DNA of 64,000 nucleotides from Desulfovibrio sp. JY. GTDB lineage: Bacteria; Desulfobacterota; Desulfovibrionia; Desulfovibrionales; Desulfovibrionaceae. The position numbers and the translations under genes were made by a program. How positions within the stretch are numbered: position 1 is the stretch's first letter; every line of letters starts with the position of its first letter. Positions 8,761 through 18,106 of this stretch are shown here, piece by piece. Location: assembly GCA_021730285.1 (NCBI GenBank), contig CP082962.1:2046001-2110000 (forward strand), given 5' to 3'. Below the pieces are notes generated by a model, which worked only from the letters and a program-made list of their open reading frames with translations, was not told where the DNA came from and searched no databases.

Positions 8761-9159
8761 ATGGAAGATTATCTCAAAAGCGCGCTGGAGATCGTCAAGG
8801 CCCAGGCGTCCGTGCGCAACATGACCGACGAAGAGATCACCTCCATGGTCCGTCGGCTGGCCATCGGCATCCGGGACATCAGCGGCGAGGCTCCTGCCGG
8901 CGAAGCGGAACAGACCGTCGGCATGGATCCGAAAAAGGCGATCAAGGAAAAATCCGTCACCTGCCTGGAATGCGGCAAGTCGTTTAAGGTGATCACCAAA
9001 AAGCACCTCGCCTCCCATGGCCTGACCCCGGAAGAGTACAAGGCCAAGCACGGCTACAAGAAGTCCATGCCGCTGGTTTGCAAGTCATTGCAGCGGGATC
9101 GGCGCAAAAAGATGAAGGATATGCGGCTGTGGGAGAAGAAGGGAAAAGTGGTGGCCTAA
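8761..9159 (+). CDS. MucR/Ros-family zinc-finger transcriptional regulator
   Basis: 132 residues. The C-terminal half has the prokaryotic C2H2 finger: Cys68, Cys71, His82, His86, followed by the family signature LTPEEYKAKHGY. The N-terminal 60 residues (DYLKSALEIVKAQASV, then MTDEEITSMVRRL) match the oligomerisation region. The ATG start follows AAGGAGATGGT. Family members are H-NS-like global regulators of AT-rich and surface or motility genes. The HU-family gene comes next, so two chromatin-type proteins are adjacent. Confidence 0.9.
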   Translation: MEDYLKSALEIVKAQASVRNMTDEEITSMVRRLAIGIRDISGEAPAGEAEQTVGMDPKKAIKEKSVTCLECGKSFKVITKKHLASHGLTPEEYKAKHGYKKSMPLVCKSLQRDRRKKMKDMRLWEKKGKVVA

Positions 9160-9288
9160 CGCGGGGCTTTCTGCTATCCGGAAAACCGAATATGGGACTG
9201 GCCGCGCCGGACCTTACCCGCGCCGTCGTTTCCGGGGCGTCGGGTTTGGGCAGTCGCGGCAATCATACGAGAAGGAGATCGCACGCAC

Positions 9289-9564
9289 ATGGCTAAAACT
9301 GACATCATCGCCAAAATCCAGGCCAATGCCGGCATCGCCACCAAGGCCGAGGCGGGCAAGGTTCTTGACGCCGTCCTGGCGGCCATCCAGGATTCCCTGG
9401 CTGCGGGCGAGGCGCTGACCCTGACGGGCTTTGGCACCTTCAAGGTGTCCGAACGGGCGGCGCGTACCGGCCGCGATCCCCGCACCGGAAACGCCATCGA
9501 CATCCCGGCCTCCAAGGCTGTCCGCTTCACCCCGGGCAAGACCCTCAAAGACGCCGTGAAGTAG
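9289..9564 (+). CDS. HU/IHF-family DNA-binding protein
   Basis: 91 residues, typical of HU. It has TKAEAGKVLDAVLAAI, the saddle motif GFGTFKVSERAARTGRDP with the DNA-contacting arm GRDPRTGNAIDIPAS, and FTPGKTLKDAVK at the end. It bends DNA as a dimer in the nucleoid. AAGGAG precedes the start and a strong terminator follows. HU and IHF subunits cannot be told apart with certainty here; the sequence looks HU-like. Confidence 0.95.
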   Translation: MAKTDIIAKIQANAGIATKAEAGKVLDAVLAAIQDSLAAGEALTLTGFGTFKVSERAARTGRDPRTGNAIDIPASKAVRFTPGKTLKDAVK

Positions 9565-9586
9565 TTTTCTTTCGCCCTTTGGGCGC

Positions 9587-9615
9587 AAGGCCGCGGGAAA
9601 CCGCGGCCTTTTTTT
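9587..9615 (+). terminator. Intrinsic terminator of the HU gene
   Basis: The stem AAGGCCGCGG-GAAA-CCGCGGCCTT is followed by TTTTT, 22 bases past the HU stop. Confidence 0.93.
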
Positions 9616-9638
9616 ATGGGAAACGGGCGCGTCGTCCG

Positions 9639-10091
9639 TTACAGCGGCGCCCAGCCGAGCAGCGAAAATCCCGTTTCCGGGTCCTTGGACCGGGCCAGAT
9701 CCGTGCCCAGGATCTCGATCACCACCACCTCGAAAATCTTCCACACCTCGAGCCCCGGCCGCACGCAGCCGGCCCGCGTCTCCTCGCCGCGCCCGAGCAC
9801 GCCGTGCATGTGCAGCATCGGCTTGCCACCGATGGCGGAGGGAAAAAGCGTGCCCACGGCCGCGGCCTCGTGCACGCGGGAAATGGCCGCGAACATGGTC
9901 GTCGGCGGCATGACCGTGCCATCCTCCGGCCCGACCACCAGCTTGCCCTTTTCCAGCCCGCCAAGGGCCAGCACCACGGCCGAGGTCACTTCCCGCTCGG
10001 CGGCGAACGCTTCGATGGCGTCCGGAATGCGGTCGCCGTCGCCGAGGCGCAACACGAACACGCGGCCGATGTGGCCTTCGGATACGATCAT
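9639..10091 (-). CDS. PPC/DUF296-domain protein
   Basis: 150 residues forming a single PPC (DUF296) domain: FVLRLGDGDRIPDAIEAFA at the start, SAVVLALGGLEKGKL, then LHMHGVLGR near 93-101, where the histidines are the usual metal ligands. Plant relatives are AT-hook proteins, while bacterial stand-alone members have no proven function. The gene faces the HU gene convergently, and its stop lies 24 bases from the HU terminator, which could serve both strands. I see no regulatory partner. Confidence 0.82.
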   Translation of the reverse strand: MIVSEGHIGRVFVLRLGDGDRIPDAIEAFAAEREVTSAVVLALGGLEKGKLVVGPEDGTVMPPTTMFAAISRVHEAAAVGTLFPSAIGGKPMLHMHGVLGRGEETRAGCVRPGLEVWKIFEVVVIEILGTDLARSKDPETGFSLLGWAPL

Positions 10092-10430
10092 GCCATCCTC
10101 TCCGTTTTTTTTCTGGTTACCAAAGCGCCGGGCAAGACAACAGGCCAGGCCGCGCCAGGGGCGTCGCGCCGTCGGCGCGTTCGCCGTGGCGGCTTGCGGC
10201 CAGGCGGGACAGGGGTTCCCGTCGCGGTGGGCTTGGTGCGTGTCGCCCGGGCCGCCGCGATGTGGGAGGGCCGAAAGGCGTCGGAAAATGTCCCGGTGGG
10301 GGCGGTCATGGCGTCACGGGCGTGCGACGCGCTCCGTCGACAGCCCCCACCCGGCGGACATCCGCGCGCATCGCCAGGGACCGCGCGGGATTATGCGGAA
10401 AAAGCCGCGCCAGACGGCGCGGCATGGATC
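10092..10430. other. Intergenic stretch without a recognisable gene
   Basis: GC-rich DNA between the PPC-domain gene and the terminator region of rubredoxin. Short open frames on both strands have no good ribosome site and no protein-like composition. Nothing specific is seen apart from scattered short inverted repeats. Confidence 0.5.
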
Positions 10431-10441
10431 AGCCCGTGTCG

Positions 10442-10528
10442 TGCCCTCGAAAGGCGCGCAAACAAATTTCGAGGGCAACACGCTTGAATGTTCGTTTTTT
10501 GAAAAATACCGACGTATTTTTCAAAAAT
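10442..10528 (-). terminator. Double hairpin downstream of rubredoxin
   Basis: Two hairpins lie in tandem just past the rubredoxin stop: a near-perfect AT-rich one (10495-10528, left arm TTTTTTGAAAAATAC) and an 11-bp perfect one (TGCCCTCGAAA at 10442-10452 with 10467-10477). A comparable AT-rich palindrome follows the response-regulator gene at 43758-43862. A terminator function is likely. Confidence 0.7.
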
Positions 10529-10535
10529 CTCGGCA

Positions 10536-10694
10536 CTAGGCCTTGTTGAATTCGCTCTTCGGGGCGCCGCAGACCGGGCAGACCCAATCCTCGGGGATGT
10601 CTTCGAACTTGGTGCCGGGGGCCACGCCGTTGTCGGGATCGCCGGCGGCGGGGTCATACACATAGCCACAGATGCTGCACTCGTATTTGTCCAT
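10536..10694 (-). CDS. Rubredoxin
   Basis: 52 residues, the classic size. Two C-x2-C knuckles (Cys6/Cys9 and Cys39/Cys42; ECSICGY and VCPVCGAP) bind a single iron. It is a cytoplasmic one-electron carrier, used in Desulfovibrio for oxygen and superoxide reduction via rubredoxin:oxygen oxidoreductase or rubrerythrins. The start is fixed by AAAGGAG upstream; the frame stays open further upstream but has no protein-like sequence. No desulfoferrodoxin or roo gene is adjacent. The double hairpin follows. Confidence 0.97.
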   Translation of the reverse strand: MDKYECSICGYVYDPAAGDPDNGVAPGTKFEDIPEDWVCPVCGAPKSEFNKA

Positions 10695-10949
10695 GATAAA
10701 GCTCCTTTGGGGTTGAGCCGGGTCGGCATTCCTTATTTGCCCGCAGCGCCGGGTCCACAAGGGTTCCCTTGCCTGCGCGGCAACAAGGTCATTCGGTCGG
10801 CGGGGCGCCGAAAAGGCATCCGCTTGCGCCTGCCGCATCGGCGGATGCGGCCCCACCGACAGTCCATAGCGACAGTAAATAGCGATCACGCCGGCTCAAG
10901 TCTATCCTTTAGTTCATACCAAATTGTCAAGACCGGCCGTGATCCCGGT

Positions 10950-12962
10950 TCACTCCTGGCGAAACTGTTCCACCAACTCGGCCAGATGGTGGGCCATGGA
11001 GCGTACATCGCCGATGCGGGTATTGGCGTCGGCGATCTGGCGGGCGATATCCTTGGACAGCTCGTTGATGTGGCTCACGCTGCCGTTGACTTCCTCGCTG
11101 GTGGCGGACTGTTGCTCGGAGGCGGCGGCGATGTTGCGCACCATGTCGGCGATGCGATTGGACTGCTCCACGATGCGGGTCAGCACGAGGCCGGATTGTT
11201 CGGCCATGCCCGCCGTCAGTTCCACCTTGGATTTGGTGTCGTTCATCCCGGCCACGACCTGGCGCGTGCTGTCCTGGATGTCGGTTATGGCCGTGGCCAC
11301 CTCGGCCGTGGCGGTCATGGTCTTTTCGGCCAGTTTTCTAACCTCGTCGGCCACGACCGCGAAGCCCCGTCCGGCATCGCCGGCCCGGGCCGCCTCGATG
11401 GCGGCATTTAAGGCGAGCAGGTTGGTCTGGTCGGCGATGTCGCCGATGACGGTCAGGACCTGGCCGATATTGACGGTCCGGGTCTCGAGGTTGCCCAGGG
11501 ACCCGGCCAGTTCGGCGGTCTTGACCGAGACCTGCTTGGTTTCGTCCACGGTGCGGGCCACTTCCTGCCCGCCGTCGATGGCGGCCTTGGTGGCCACGTC
11601 CGAGGCCTGGGCCGTGTCGCCGGCGTTCTGGGCCACCTCGAGCACGGTGGCGTTCATCTCCTCCATGGCCGTGGCCACGCGCTCGGTCTCGCGGGCGGTG
11701 TTCTCCACGCCGCCGGTGAGCTCGCCCATGCTGGCGGTCAGCACGTCCGAGGCGTCGGACAGGCTCTTGGCCACAGCGGTGACTTCGTCGGCCACGGCCA
11801 GAAGCTTTTCGCGCTGGGACCGGATGTGGTCCTTGTCCTTTTCCTCCTGGGTCAGGTCGATGAGCACGCCGATGACGCCGACCACCTCGCCCGAGGCGTT
11901 CTTGAGGGGGGAGATTTCGTAGTGCAGGGGGAAGACCTGGCCGTCGGTGCGGGTGAAGCGGGTAAATCCGCTCGAGCAGTCCCCGGAATCGAGCACCCCG
12001 GCGCAGCCCGAGCGGCCGTCCTCGCGCTTGAAGCTGTCGACCACGAGCTCGCCCAGCATTTCGGCGTCGGTCTTGCCGAGGATATGCTGCAGCGGCGTGT
12101 TGACGAATTCGAAACGGCGGTCCTTGCCGGCCACGAAAATGGGGATGATCACGCCGTTTAAAATGCCCTTGTTGTATTCGAGCTGATCCTTGATGGTGCG
12201 CACCATGGCGGAGAGGTTGACGGCGAGCTGAGCGATTTCATCCTGGCCCGGCACATCGAAGGAAAGGTCGAGGGAGCCGCGGCTTATGGCCTCGGACAGG
12301 CCGGCCAGCTTTTTCACCCGGCCGACCACGGAATATTTCATGAAGAGCAGCAGGGCGACGAGCAGGGCGGCCATGCCGCCAAGGGACAGGCCGGCGCTTT
12401 TGAGCTGGTCGTCCGTCAGGCGGGTCAGTTCCGGGGTGATGTCCTGGACCACCACCATGGCCCCCAGGATGGGCTTGGACGCGCCGTGGCAGTGGTGGCA
12501 GGCCGGTTCGTTTCGCACCGAGCCCACGGCCACGAAGGACTTCGTCCCGGCCCAGGGCAGGATGGCGCCGCCGTGGAAGTCGGCGGCCAGGGCTTTTCGC
12601 ACCAGCCCCGTGACGTTCGCGTCCGCGGACAGGTCGGTGAAATCCCGGCGCTGGGCGGCCGGGTCCGTGGAGTAGGTCACGTTGCCGTTGAAATCGGTCA
12701 GAAAGACCCGGATATCGGTATGGGCCGCGGCCATCTTGGTGAACTGGGCCGCCGTTTCTTCGTTCTTGCCGAGGCGCATGGGCTCTTCGATGGCCATGCG
12801 CAGGATGCCGCTTATGCGGCGGGAGGTGCGGTCGATCTGGGCCACGGAGCCCTGGCGCTGCCAATGGGCGTTGGCCCAGAAAAGGCCGCTGAAGGCGAGG
12901 ATGGTCAGGCCCGAAACGAGCAGGAGCACCTTGAGTCCAAGCGAGCGCGAAACGACTCCCAT
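10950..12962 (-). CDS. Methyl-accepting chemotaxis protein with periplasmic c-type haem site (DcrA-like)
   Basis: 670 residues. TM1 is about 10-30 and TM2 about 191-209. The periplasmic region between them contains CHHCH at 155-159, a CxxCH haem-attachment motif. HAMP (about 211-262) and a PAS-like domain (about 280-390) follow, then the signalling domain with its conserved hairpin ([29 protein letters not shown]). Desulfovibrio DcrA is a haem-c chemoreceptor proposed to sense oxygen or redox state, and this fits that type. I chose the ATG preceded by GGGGGAA; an upstream ATG at 13022 is possible. No che genes are adjacent. Confidence 0.92.
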   Translation of the reverse strand: MGVVSRSLGLKVLLLVSGLTILAFSGLFWANAHWQRQGSVAQIDRTSRRISGILRMAIEEPMRLGKNEETAAQFTKMAAAHTDIRVFLTDFNGNVTYSTDPAAQRRDFTDLSADANVTGLVRKALAADFHGGAILPWAGTKSFVAVGSVRNEPACHHCHGASKPILGAMVVVQDITPELTRLTDDQLKSAGLSLGGMAALLVALLLFMKYSVVGRVKKLAGLSEAISRGSLDLSFDVPGQDEIAQLAVNLSAMVRTIKDQLEYNKGILNGVIIPIFVAGKDRRFEFVNTPLQHILGKTDAEMLGELVVDSFKREDGRSGCAGVLDSGDCSSGFTRFTRTDGQVFPLHYEISPLKNASGEVVGVIGVLIDLTQEEKDKDHIRSQREKLLAVADEVTAVAKSLSDASDVLTASMGELTGGVENTARETERVATAMEEMNATVLEVAQNAGDTAQASDVATKAAIDGGQEVARTVDETKQVSVKTAELAGSLGNLETRTVNIGQVLTVIGDIADQTNLLALNAAIEAARAGDAGRGFAVVADEVRKLAEKTMTATAEVATAITDIQDSTRQVVAGMNDTKSKVELTAGMAEQSGLVLTRIVEQSNRIADMVRNIAAASEQQSATSEEVNGSVSHINELSKDIARQIADANTRIGDVRSMAHHLAELVEQFRQE

Positions 12963-13087
12963 CCCTTCCCCCTGGTGGCATGTCCGCGAAAGGCGTCGGC
13001 GCGCGTTCCACGGGCAGCACATTTATTTTTCGATACCCGTGTGCAACCCTTGTCTGTGGCTGATTAAAAGATTGTGGTTGGCTGGTC

Positions 13088-13162
13088 GGCGTCCGGGGGT
13101 TGCGGCCGCGCGCGGCGCATATTTGAAGAATACGCATTCGCGCCCGTCACACCCCGCGCGCC
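13088..13162. repeat. Cruciform element with conserved 34-bp apex (copy 1)
   Basis: Bases 13102-13135 are identical to 32468-32501 and include GCATATTTGAAGAATACGC. Here the flanking arms are only partly complementary (GGCGTCCGGGG at 13088-13098 against 13152-13162), whereas the second copy has perfect 17-bp arms. Both copies lie upstream of a minus-strand gene and downstream of a stop-associated hairpin. Function unknown. Confidence 0.6.
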
Positions 13163-13263
13163 ATATCCGGGCGCACATCCCTGCCGCTGACCTCGCCGGT
13201 TTCTCTCCGATCCCTTTCGAACCCCGGGAAAGTCTTTCCCCTGGTCTCCCCATACAACACCGT

Positions 13264-13328
13264 TAAAAGATTTAGGAAGGGGAGAGCGCGAGAGGGGAGA
13301 ACCCTTTTCAAAGGGTTTCCCCTCTCGC
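13264..13328 (-). terminator. Dispersed stop-codon-associated hairpin R2, after the tetrahaem cytochrome gene
   Basis: GCGAGAGGGG...CCCCTCTCGC stem with an ACCCTTTTCAAAGGGT-type apex, 22 bases past the cytochrome stop. Near-identical copies lie at 56131-56195 and 61648-61710, and a close relative at 49325-49389. Confidence 0.7.
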
Positions 13329-13350
13329 ACTGTTTTCTCTCTCCAATCAC

Positions 13351-13860
13351 CTAATGCGCTCCGGCGAAGAGCATGGGCTTGAAGTTGAAGTTGCGCACGC
13401 GCTCGGCGTTGTGGCAGCGCTCGCATTCGGCCATGGCCAGCTTCGATTTGATGAAGGATGGATCGCCGCCGGAATCGACATGGGCCGAGCCCGGGCCGTG
13501 GCAGACCTCGCAGCCGGCATTGGCCAGTTCGGGCGTTTTCTCGAAGCTCACGAAACCGCCGGGCCGGCCGTAGCCGGTGGTGTGGCAGGCGAAGCAGCCG
13601 CGCAGTTCCTCGGCGGTGAGCTTTTTGGCCATGATCTTGACCGATTGGGAGGAGTGGGCCTTTTTCGAATACCTGGAATAGGAGTCGTATTCCTTGGCGT
13701 GGCATTCCTGGCAGGCCTTGGAGCCGACGTAGGAGGCGGGCTTGGCCGGTTCGGGCGGGGCTTGTTCGTTTTGCTGGGCGAAGGCGGGGATCGGCAGGGG
13801 GGCGAAAAACAGGACCGCCGTAAGTAAAGCCGCATACAAAGACCGCCGCCGGACTGACAT
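13351..13860 (-). CDS. Periplasmic tetrahaem cytochrome c
   Basis: 169 residues. A signal peptide covers residues 1-28 (LYAALLTAVLFFAPLPIPAFA, cut after AFA). Four CxxCH motifs begin at 50 (CQECH), 89 (CFACH), 117 (CEVCH) and 146 (CERCH), so four c-haems are expected. Spacing and the segments YVGSKACQECH and GCEVCHGPGSAH resemble the cytochrome c554-like family rather than tetrahaem c3. It probably shuttles electrons in the periplasm; donor and acceptor are unknown. It is transcribed in the same direction as the haem chemoreceptor gene downstream. Confidence 0.9.
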   Translation of the reverse strand: MSVRRRSLYAALLTAVLFFAPLPIPAFAQQNEQAPPEPAKPASYVGSKACQECHAKEYDSYSRYSKKAHSSQSVKIMAKKLTAEELRGCFACHTTGYGRPGGFVSFEKTPELANAGCEVCHGPGSAHVDSGGDPSFIKSKLAMAECERCHNAERVRNFNFKPMLFAGAH

Positions 13861-14048
13861 GGAGGGGCTCCTGGGCTTGGGTGGAAGAGGTAAATTACGT
13901 TAGCCTATTTTCCAGGCCCGAGCAATATGGTTTGGCCAATGACAGTGATGTCTCACGGAGGGGCCGCCGCGCGGCGGACAGGGGCAAGGGGGGGCGGGGA
14001 AGCGTTGTTCGATTGTGCCGCCGGGGGGATGGCCCCCCCGACGGACAA

Positions 14049-14066
14049 GGGCGGGAGAACCCGCCC
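14049..14066 (-). terminator. Possible terminator after purL
   Basis: Perfect 7-bp stem GGGCGGG/CCCGCCC with a 4-base loop, ten bases past the purL stop. There is no T run on the minus strand, so the call is weak. Confidence 0.35.
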
Positions 14067-14075
14067 GGAGAAGGG

Positions 14076-17072
14076 CTACCAGTCGAGGGTGGCCTTGAAG
14101 GCCTGGGCCAGATCCTCGGCGGTTTCGGCGCAGAAGATGACCGGTCCCCGGCGCAGGATCAGGTCCGGGGCTTCGGTGACCACGCCGACATGGCCCAGGG
14201 ACTGACCGGCGAAAAGCGCTTCGAAGGCGTCCCGGTTTTCCGGGGCGACCGTCACCACCAGTCGGCTTTGGGATTCGGCGTAGAGCAGTTCCAGGTCGGT
14301 CAGCCCGGGGACGGCCGGAGCCAGGGCCAGATCCAGGTCCGCGCCGAGCCGGCCGCCGAGCGCCATTTCGGCCAGGGCCACGGCCAGGCCGCCGTCGGAG
14401 CAGTCGTGGCAGGCGGAAACCAGCCCCCGGCGCATGGCCGCGTGCAGGGTCCGGTAGCGCCGCGCGGCCGGGGTCGCGTCGACCTGGGGCACGTCGGGTG
14501 AGGAGAAGCCCAGTTCGTCGGCCAGTTCCGAGGCGCCCAGTTCCGGGCGCGTGATGCCGAGCACGTAGACCAGATCGTCGGCCTGCTTGAAATCGGACGT
14601 GACCACGCGGGCGACGTCGGGCACGAACCCCATGACCGAAAAGAGCACCGTGGGCGGGATGGAAATCTTGGCCCCGCCGCCGGAGTAATCGTTCTTCATG
14701 GAATCCTTGCCCGAGATGCAGGGCACGCGGTAGGCCCGGCTGAAATGGGCCAGGGCCCGGTTGGCGCGCACGAGCTGGGCCAGCTTGTAGCGGCCGTCCG
14801 GGGTCTTTTCCGATTCCACCGGGTCGCACCAGCAGAAGTTGTCCACCCCGGCCAGGCGCGCGGGGTCCGCGCCCACGGCCACGGCGCCGCGCACGGCCTC
14901 GTCGATGGCCGCGGCCATCATCCAGTAGGTGTCGATGTCGGAATAGCGCGGGCAGATGCCGTGGGAGAGCGCCACGCCCTCGGGACGCGACAGGTCCGGG
15001 CGCAGCACGCCGCCGTCGGACGGGCCGTCGCGCCGCGCGCCGCAAAGGGGCTTGACCGCCGAGCCGCCTTTGACCTCGTGGTCGTACTGGCGCACCACGT
15101 ATTCCTTGCTGCAGATATTGAGCCGGCCGAGCATGCGTTTCAAGAGCTTGCCGTGACCGCCGCCGGGCATGGCGGGTTCGGTGCGGGCGATCTCCGGGCG
15201 CTTCCAGGCGGCGGCCAGGCGCATGCGCGGCGTGCCCCCGTGCAGGAAATCCATGTCGATGTAGGCCACGGTGCGCTTGTCGTAAAAAACGCGCAGGAAC
15301 CCGGAGTTGGTGAAGTTGCCAAGCTCGGTGGATTCCACGCCCATTTCGCGGGAAAGCTTCATGAAGGCCGGAAAATGCACGGGCGGCACGGCCAGGGTCA
15401 TGCGCTCCTGGGCCTCGGAAGTGAAAATCTCCCAGGGGACCAGGCCGTCGTATTTGAGGGGCACGCGGTCGAGGTAGAGTTCGCAGCCGCCGCAGTCCTG
15501 GGCCATCTCGCCGACGGAGCTCGAAAGCCCGCCCGCGCCGTTGTCGGTGATGGCATGGTAAAGCCCCAGGTCGCGGGCGCGCATGAGAAAATCGTACATG
15601 CGGCGCTGGGTGATGGGGTCGCCGATCTGCACGGCCGTGGCCGGCGAGCCCTCGTGGAGCTCCTCGGAGGAAAACGTCGCGCCGTGGATGCCGTCCTTGC
15701 CGACCCGGCCGCCGACCATGACGATGTAGTCCCCGGGCATGGCCTTTTTGACGTAGCTCGGCTTGCCGTGCAGGTCCGCCGGCAGGGTGCCGACCGTGCC
15801 GCAAAAAACCAGCGGTTTGCCGAGGTAGCGCTCGTCGAAGACGAGGGAGCCGTTGACGGTCGGGATGCCGGACTTGTTGCCGCCGTGCTCCACGCCCTCG
15901 CGCACGCCTTCGAGCACCCGGCGCGGGTGGAGCAGGCGCGGGGGAAGCTGGCCTTCCCAGAACGGCGAGGCGAAGCAGAAGACGTCGGTGTTGCACAAAA
16001 GGTTCGCGCCCATGCCGGTGCCCATGGGGTCGCGGTTGACGCCGACGATGCCGGTCAGGGCGCCGCCGTAGGGGTCCAGGGCCGAGGGGCTGTTGTGGGT
16101 CTCCACCTTGATGCAGATGTGCAGGTCCTCGGTGAAGCGCACCACGCCGGCGTTGTCGGAAAAAACCGACAGGCAGAAGTCGTTTTCGCCAAGCGTGCGG
16201 CGGATGTCGCGGGTCGAGCCCTGGATGTAGGTCTTGTACAGGCTCTCGATGACCTCGACCTCGCCGGTCTCCTCGTCGACATAGTCGATTATGGCGTTGA
16301 AAATCTTGTGCTTGCAGTGCTCGGACCATGTCTGGGCGATGCACTCGAGCTCCACGTCGGTGGGGTTGTGGTGGAGTCCCCAGCACGAGCGGCGCATTTT
16401 GAATCCCGGCCGGCCGAAATAGGCGCGGATGGCCCACCACTCGGGCAACGACAGGGCCAGGGTGCGCTCGCGCCCGAGGGCCAGCATTTCCGGCTCGAGC
16501 ATGTTGAAGATGTCCGGAACCTCGACCTTGGCGCTGGCCTGTCCGGTCACCTTGGCCGCGCGGGCGGGAAATCCGGGCTCGGCGCGCCACTCGGCGCCGG
16601 ACTTGATGTCGTGGCGCTGGAGCAGATCGTTGGCCAGCAGGTCCACGGCCACACGCTCGGCCGCAGCCCGGTCGGGCAGGCCCTCGATGTGGTACTGGGC
16701 GGCGGTGTAGACGGCCAGCGACGCCAAGCGGTCCTCGGGCAGGGAAAGCGCCAGGGCGATGGTGTCCCGGGCGGTCCTGGCCTCGTTGTCGGTCACGCCC
16801 GGGCGGAAGCCGATCTCGATGACCCAGTCCGTGGCCTCCGGGGCCGGGGAGAGGGGCTCGAGGGAAGCGGTCTGGACCACCGGGTCGTGCAGCACGCCGG
16901 CCGTGGCCACCTGTGCCGCCTCGGCCTCGGTCAGGCCATCGATGGTGAAGATTTTGACGAGGCGAACGGCCTTGACGGGCAGGCGCAGTTCGGTTCCGAT
17001 CTTGGCGGCCACACGATGGCCGAGGACGTCCGTAACGCTTGGGCGCAGGCCCACGGCGACGCGACTGAGCAT
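14076..17072 (-). CDS. purL: Phosphoribosylformylglycinamidine synthase, synthetase subunit with long N-terminal extension
   Basis: 998 residues. It carries out the ATP-dependent FGAR to FGAM step of purine synthesis. The synthetase core begins near the TWSEHCKHK motif (about 246-254) and includes GGRVGKDGIHGATFSS. Roughly 200 residues precede the core. They contain two stretches that look PurS-like (VAVGLRPSVTDVLG near the start and IEIGFRPGVTDNEA later). The protein ends without a class I glutamine amidotransferase domain, so a separate PurQ must supply ammonia. This is the E. coli-type PurL minus its glutaminase. The start ATG has AAAGGA upstream. It follows the polyprenyl synthase gene by 55 bases. 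Confidence 0.93.
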   Translation of the reverse strand: MLSRVAVGLRPSVTDVLGHRVAAKIGTELRLPVKAVRLVKIFTIDGLTEAEAAQVATAGVLHDPVVQTASLEPLSPAPEATDWVIEIGFRPGVTDNEARTARDTIALALSLPEDRLASLAVYTAAQYHIEGLPDRAAAERVAVDLLANDLLQRHDIKSGAEWRAEPGFPARAAKVTGQASAKVEVPDIFNMLEPEMLALGRERTLALSLPEWWAIRAYFGRPGFKMRRSCWGLHHNPTDVELECIAQTWSEHCKHKIFNAIIDYVDEETGEVEVIESLYKTYIQGSTRDIRRTLGENDFCLSVFSDNAGVVRFTEDLHICIKVETHNSPSALDPYGGALTGIVGVNRDPMGTGMGANLLCNTDVFCFASPFWEGQLPPRLLHPRRVLEGVREGVEHGGNKSGIPTVNGSLVFDERYLGKPLVFCGTVGTLPADLHGKPSYVKKAMPGDYIVMVGGRVGKDGIHGATFSSEELHEGSPATAVQIGDPITQRRMYDFLMRARDLGLYHAITDNGAGGLSSSVGEMAQDCGGCELYLDRVPLKYDGLVPWEIFTSEAQERMTLAVPPVHFPAFMKLSREMGVESTELGNFTNSGFLRVFYDKRTVAYIDMDFLHGGTPRMRLAAAWKRPEIARTEPAMPGGGHGKLLKRMLGRLNICSKEYVVRQYDHEVKGGSAVKPLCGARRDGPSDGGVLRPDLSRPEGVALSHGICPRYSDIDTYWMMAAAIDEAVRGAVAVGADPARLAGVDNFCWCDPVESEKTPDGRYKLAQLVRANRALAHFSRAYRVPCISGKDSMKNDYSGGGAKISIPPTVLFSVMGFVPDVARVVTSDFKQADDLVYVLGITRPELGASELADELGFSSPDVPQVDATPAARRYRTLHAAMRRGLVSACHDCSDGGLAVALAEMALGGRLGADLDLALAPAVPGLTDLELLYAESQSRLVVTVAPENRDAFEALFAGQSLGHVGVVTEAPDLILRRGPVIFCAETAEDLAQAFKATLDW

Positions 17073-17127
17073 GGCGTTCCTTTCCTGATGGTCCGATGCG
17101 CGCCGGCAGCCGCCGGCCGAGCCCGGC

Positions 17128-18096
17128 CTATTTGTCCCGGGCGAGCATGGGCGCCAGCACCTGGCCGATGAGGCCGGCTTCCGGCGAGGGAGGGAAGACG
17201 GCCAGGGCGGCCTGGGCTTTTTCCAGGTAGGTGGCGGCCATTTCCCGGGTTTTTTCGGCGTGTCCGCCGGCAACGATGTTGCCGCGCAAATATTCGATGT
17301 CCTCTCCGGAAAGCTGATCCTGGCGGAAGTCCTCGGCCAGCCGGCGGCGCGCCTCGAAGGGCAGGGAGGCCAGGTAGAGGATCAGGGGCAGCGTGACCTT
17401 GCCTTCCTTGAGATCGCCGCCCGTGGGCTTGCCGGAAACGGCGGCCGGGGAGGTGTAGTCCAGGGCGTCGTCCACGAGCTGGAAGGCGATGCCGCAGTTG
17501 CCGCCAAGGGTCTTGGCCGCCTCTCGCAGGTTGGCGTCGGCCCCGGCCAGCACCGCGCCGCAGTGGCAGGCGGCCTGGAGCAGGTGGGCCGTCTTGCCCA
17601 TGATGATGGAAAGATACGTGTCGAGGGGCAGATCGGTGTCGCGCAGGTGGGCGATTTCCAAAATCTCGCCCGTGGCGGTCTGGAGCAGGGCCTCGGAGAG
17701 GATGCGGGTCAGCTCCGGATCGTCGTATTCGGCCACGGTCCGGTTGGCCAGGGCCAACAGCACGTCGCCGGCCAGGATGGTGTGGGTGGCGCCGAAACGG
17801 GTGTGGGCCGAGGGCCTGCCGCGCCGCAGCGTCGCCCCGTCCACGATGTCGTCGTGGAGCAGGGTGGCCGAATGGAGAAACTCCAGGGAGCAGGCCAGGG
17901 GATAGACGTCGTCTTCCTGGTGCCCCAGCGCCCTGGCCACCAGAATGGCGAGCAGCGGACGCAGGCGTTTGCCTCCGGCCAAAAGCACATGGCGCACCAC
18001 CGGCTGCACCAGAGGACTCAATGACGCCGTGGCGTCCTCCAGATGCCGGTTTATGGCCGGAACTTCCCGAGATAAAATGTCCGCGAAATCGCTCAT
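17128..18096 (-). CDS. Long-chain polyprenyl diphosphate synthase
   Basis: 322 residues. The first aspartate-rich motif is DDIVD at 82-86, followed by RRGRPSAH; the second is DDALD at 209-213, followed by GKPTGGDLKEGKVTLPL. It condenses isopentenyl diphosphate units to make the side chain of a quinone (IspB type). Its place right after mqnD and mqnB argues for the menaquinone tail. Ten bases separate it from mqnD. Chain length cannot be read reliably from sequence. Confidence 0.92.
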   Translation of the reverse strand: MSDFADILSREVPAINRHLEDATASLSPLVQPVVRHVLLAGGKRLRPLLAILVARALGHQEDDVYPLACSLEFLHSATLLHDDIVDGATLRRGRPSAHTRFGATHTILAGDVLLALANRTVAEYDDPELTRILSEALLQTATGEILEIAHLRDTDLPLDTYLSIIMGKTAHLLQAACHCGAVLAGADANLREAAKTLGGNCGIAFQLVDDALDYTSPAAVSGKPTGGDLKEGKVTLPLILYLASLPFEARRRLAEDFRQDQLSGEDIEYLRGNIVAGGHAEKTREMAATYLEKAQAALAVFPPSPEAGLIGQVLAPMLARDK

Positions 18097-18106
18097 CCGC
18101 TGGCGT

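Noticed and set aside
10902-10930. TTGACA on the minus strand upstream of rubredoxin as a sigma-70 promoter
   Set aside because: The best spaced -10 candidate is GGATAG, which does not resemble TATAAT.
13085-13145. Recurring peptide ARGAYLKNT in frames at 13.1 and 32.5 kb
   Set aside because: It is only the translation of the shared 34-bp DNA core, not a protein family.
14745-17171. An 808-codon open frame on the plus strand opposite purL
   Set aside because: It mirrors a clear purL in codon-position GC, has G/A/V/H-rich low-complexity translation and no recognisable motif. Such antisense frames are expected at this GC content.
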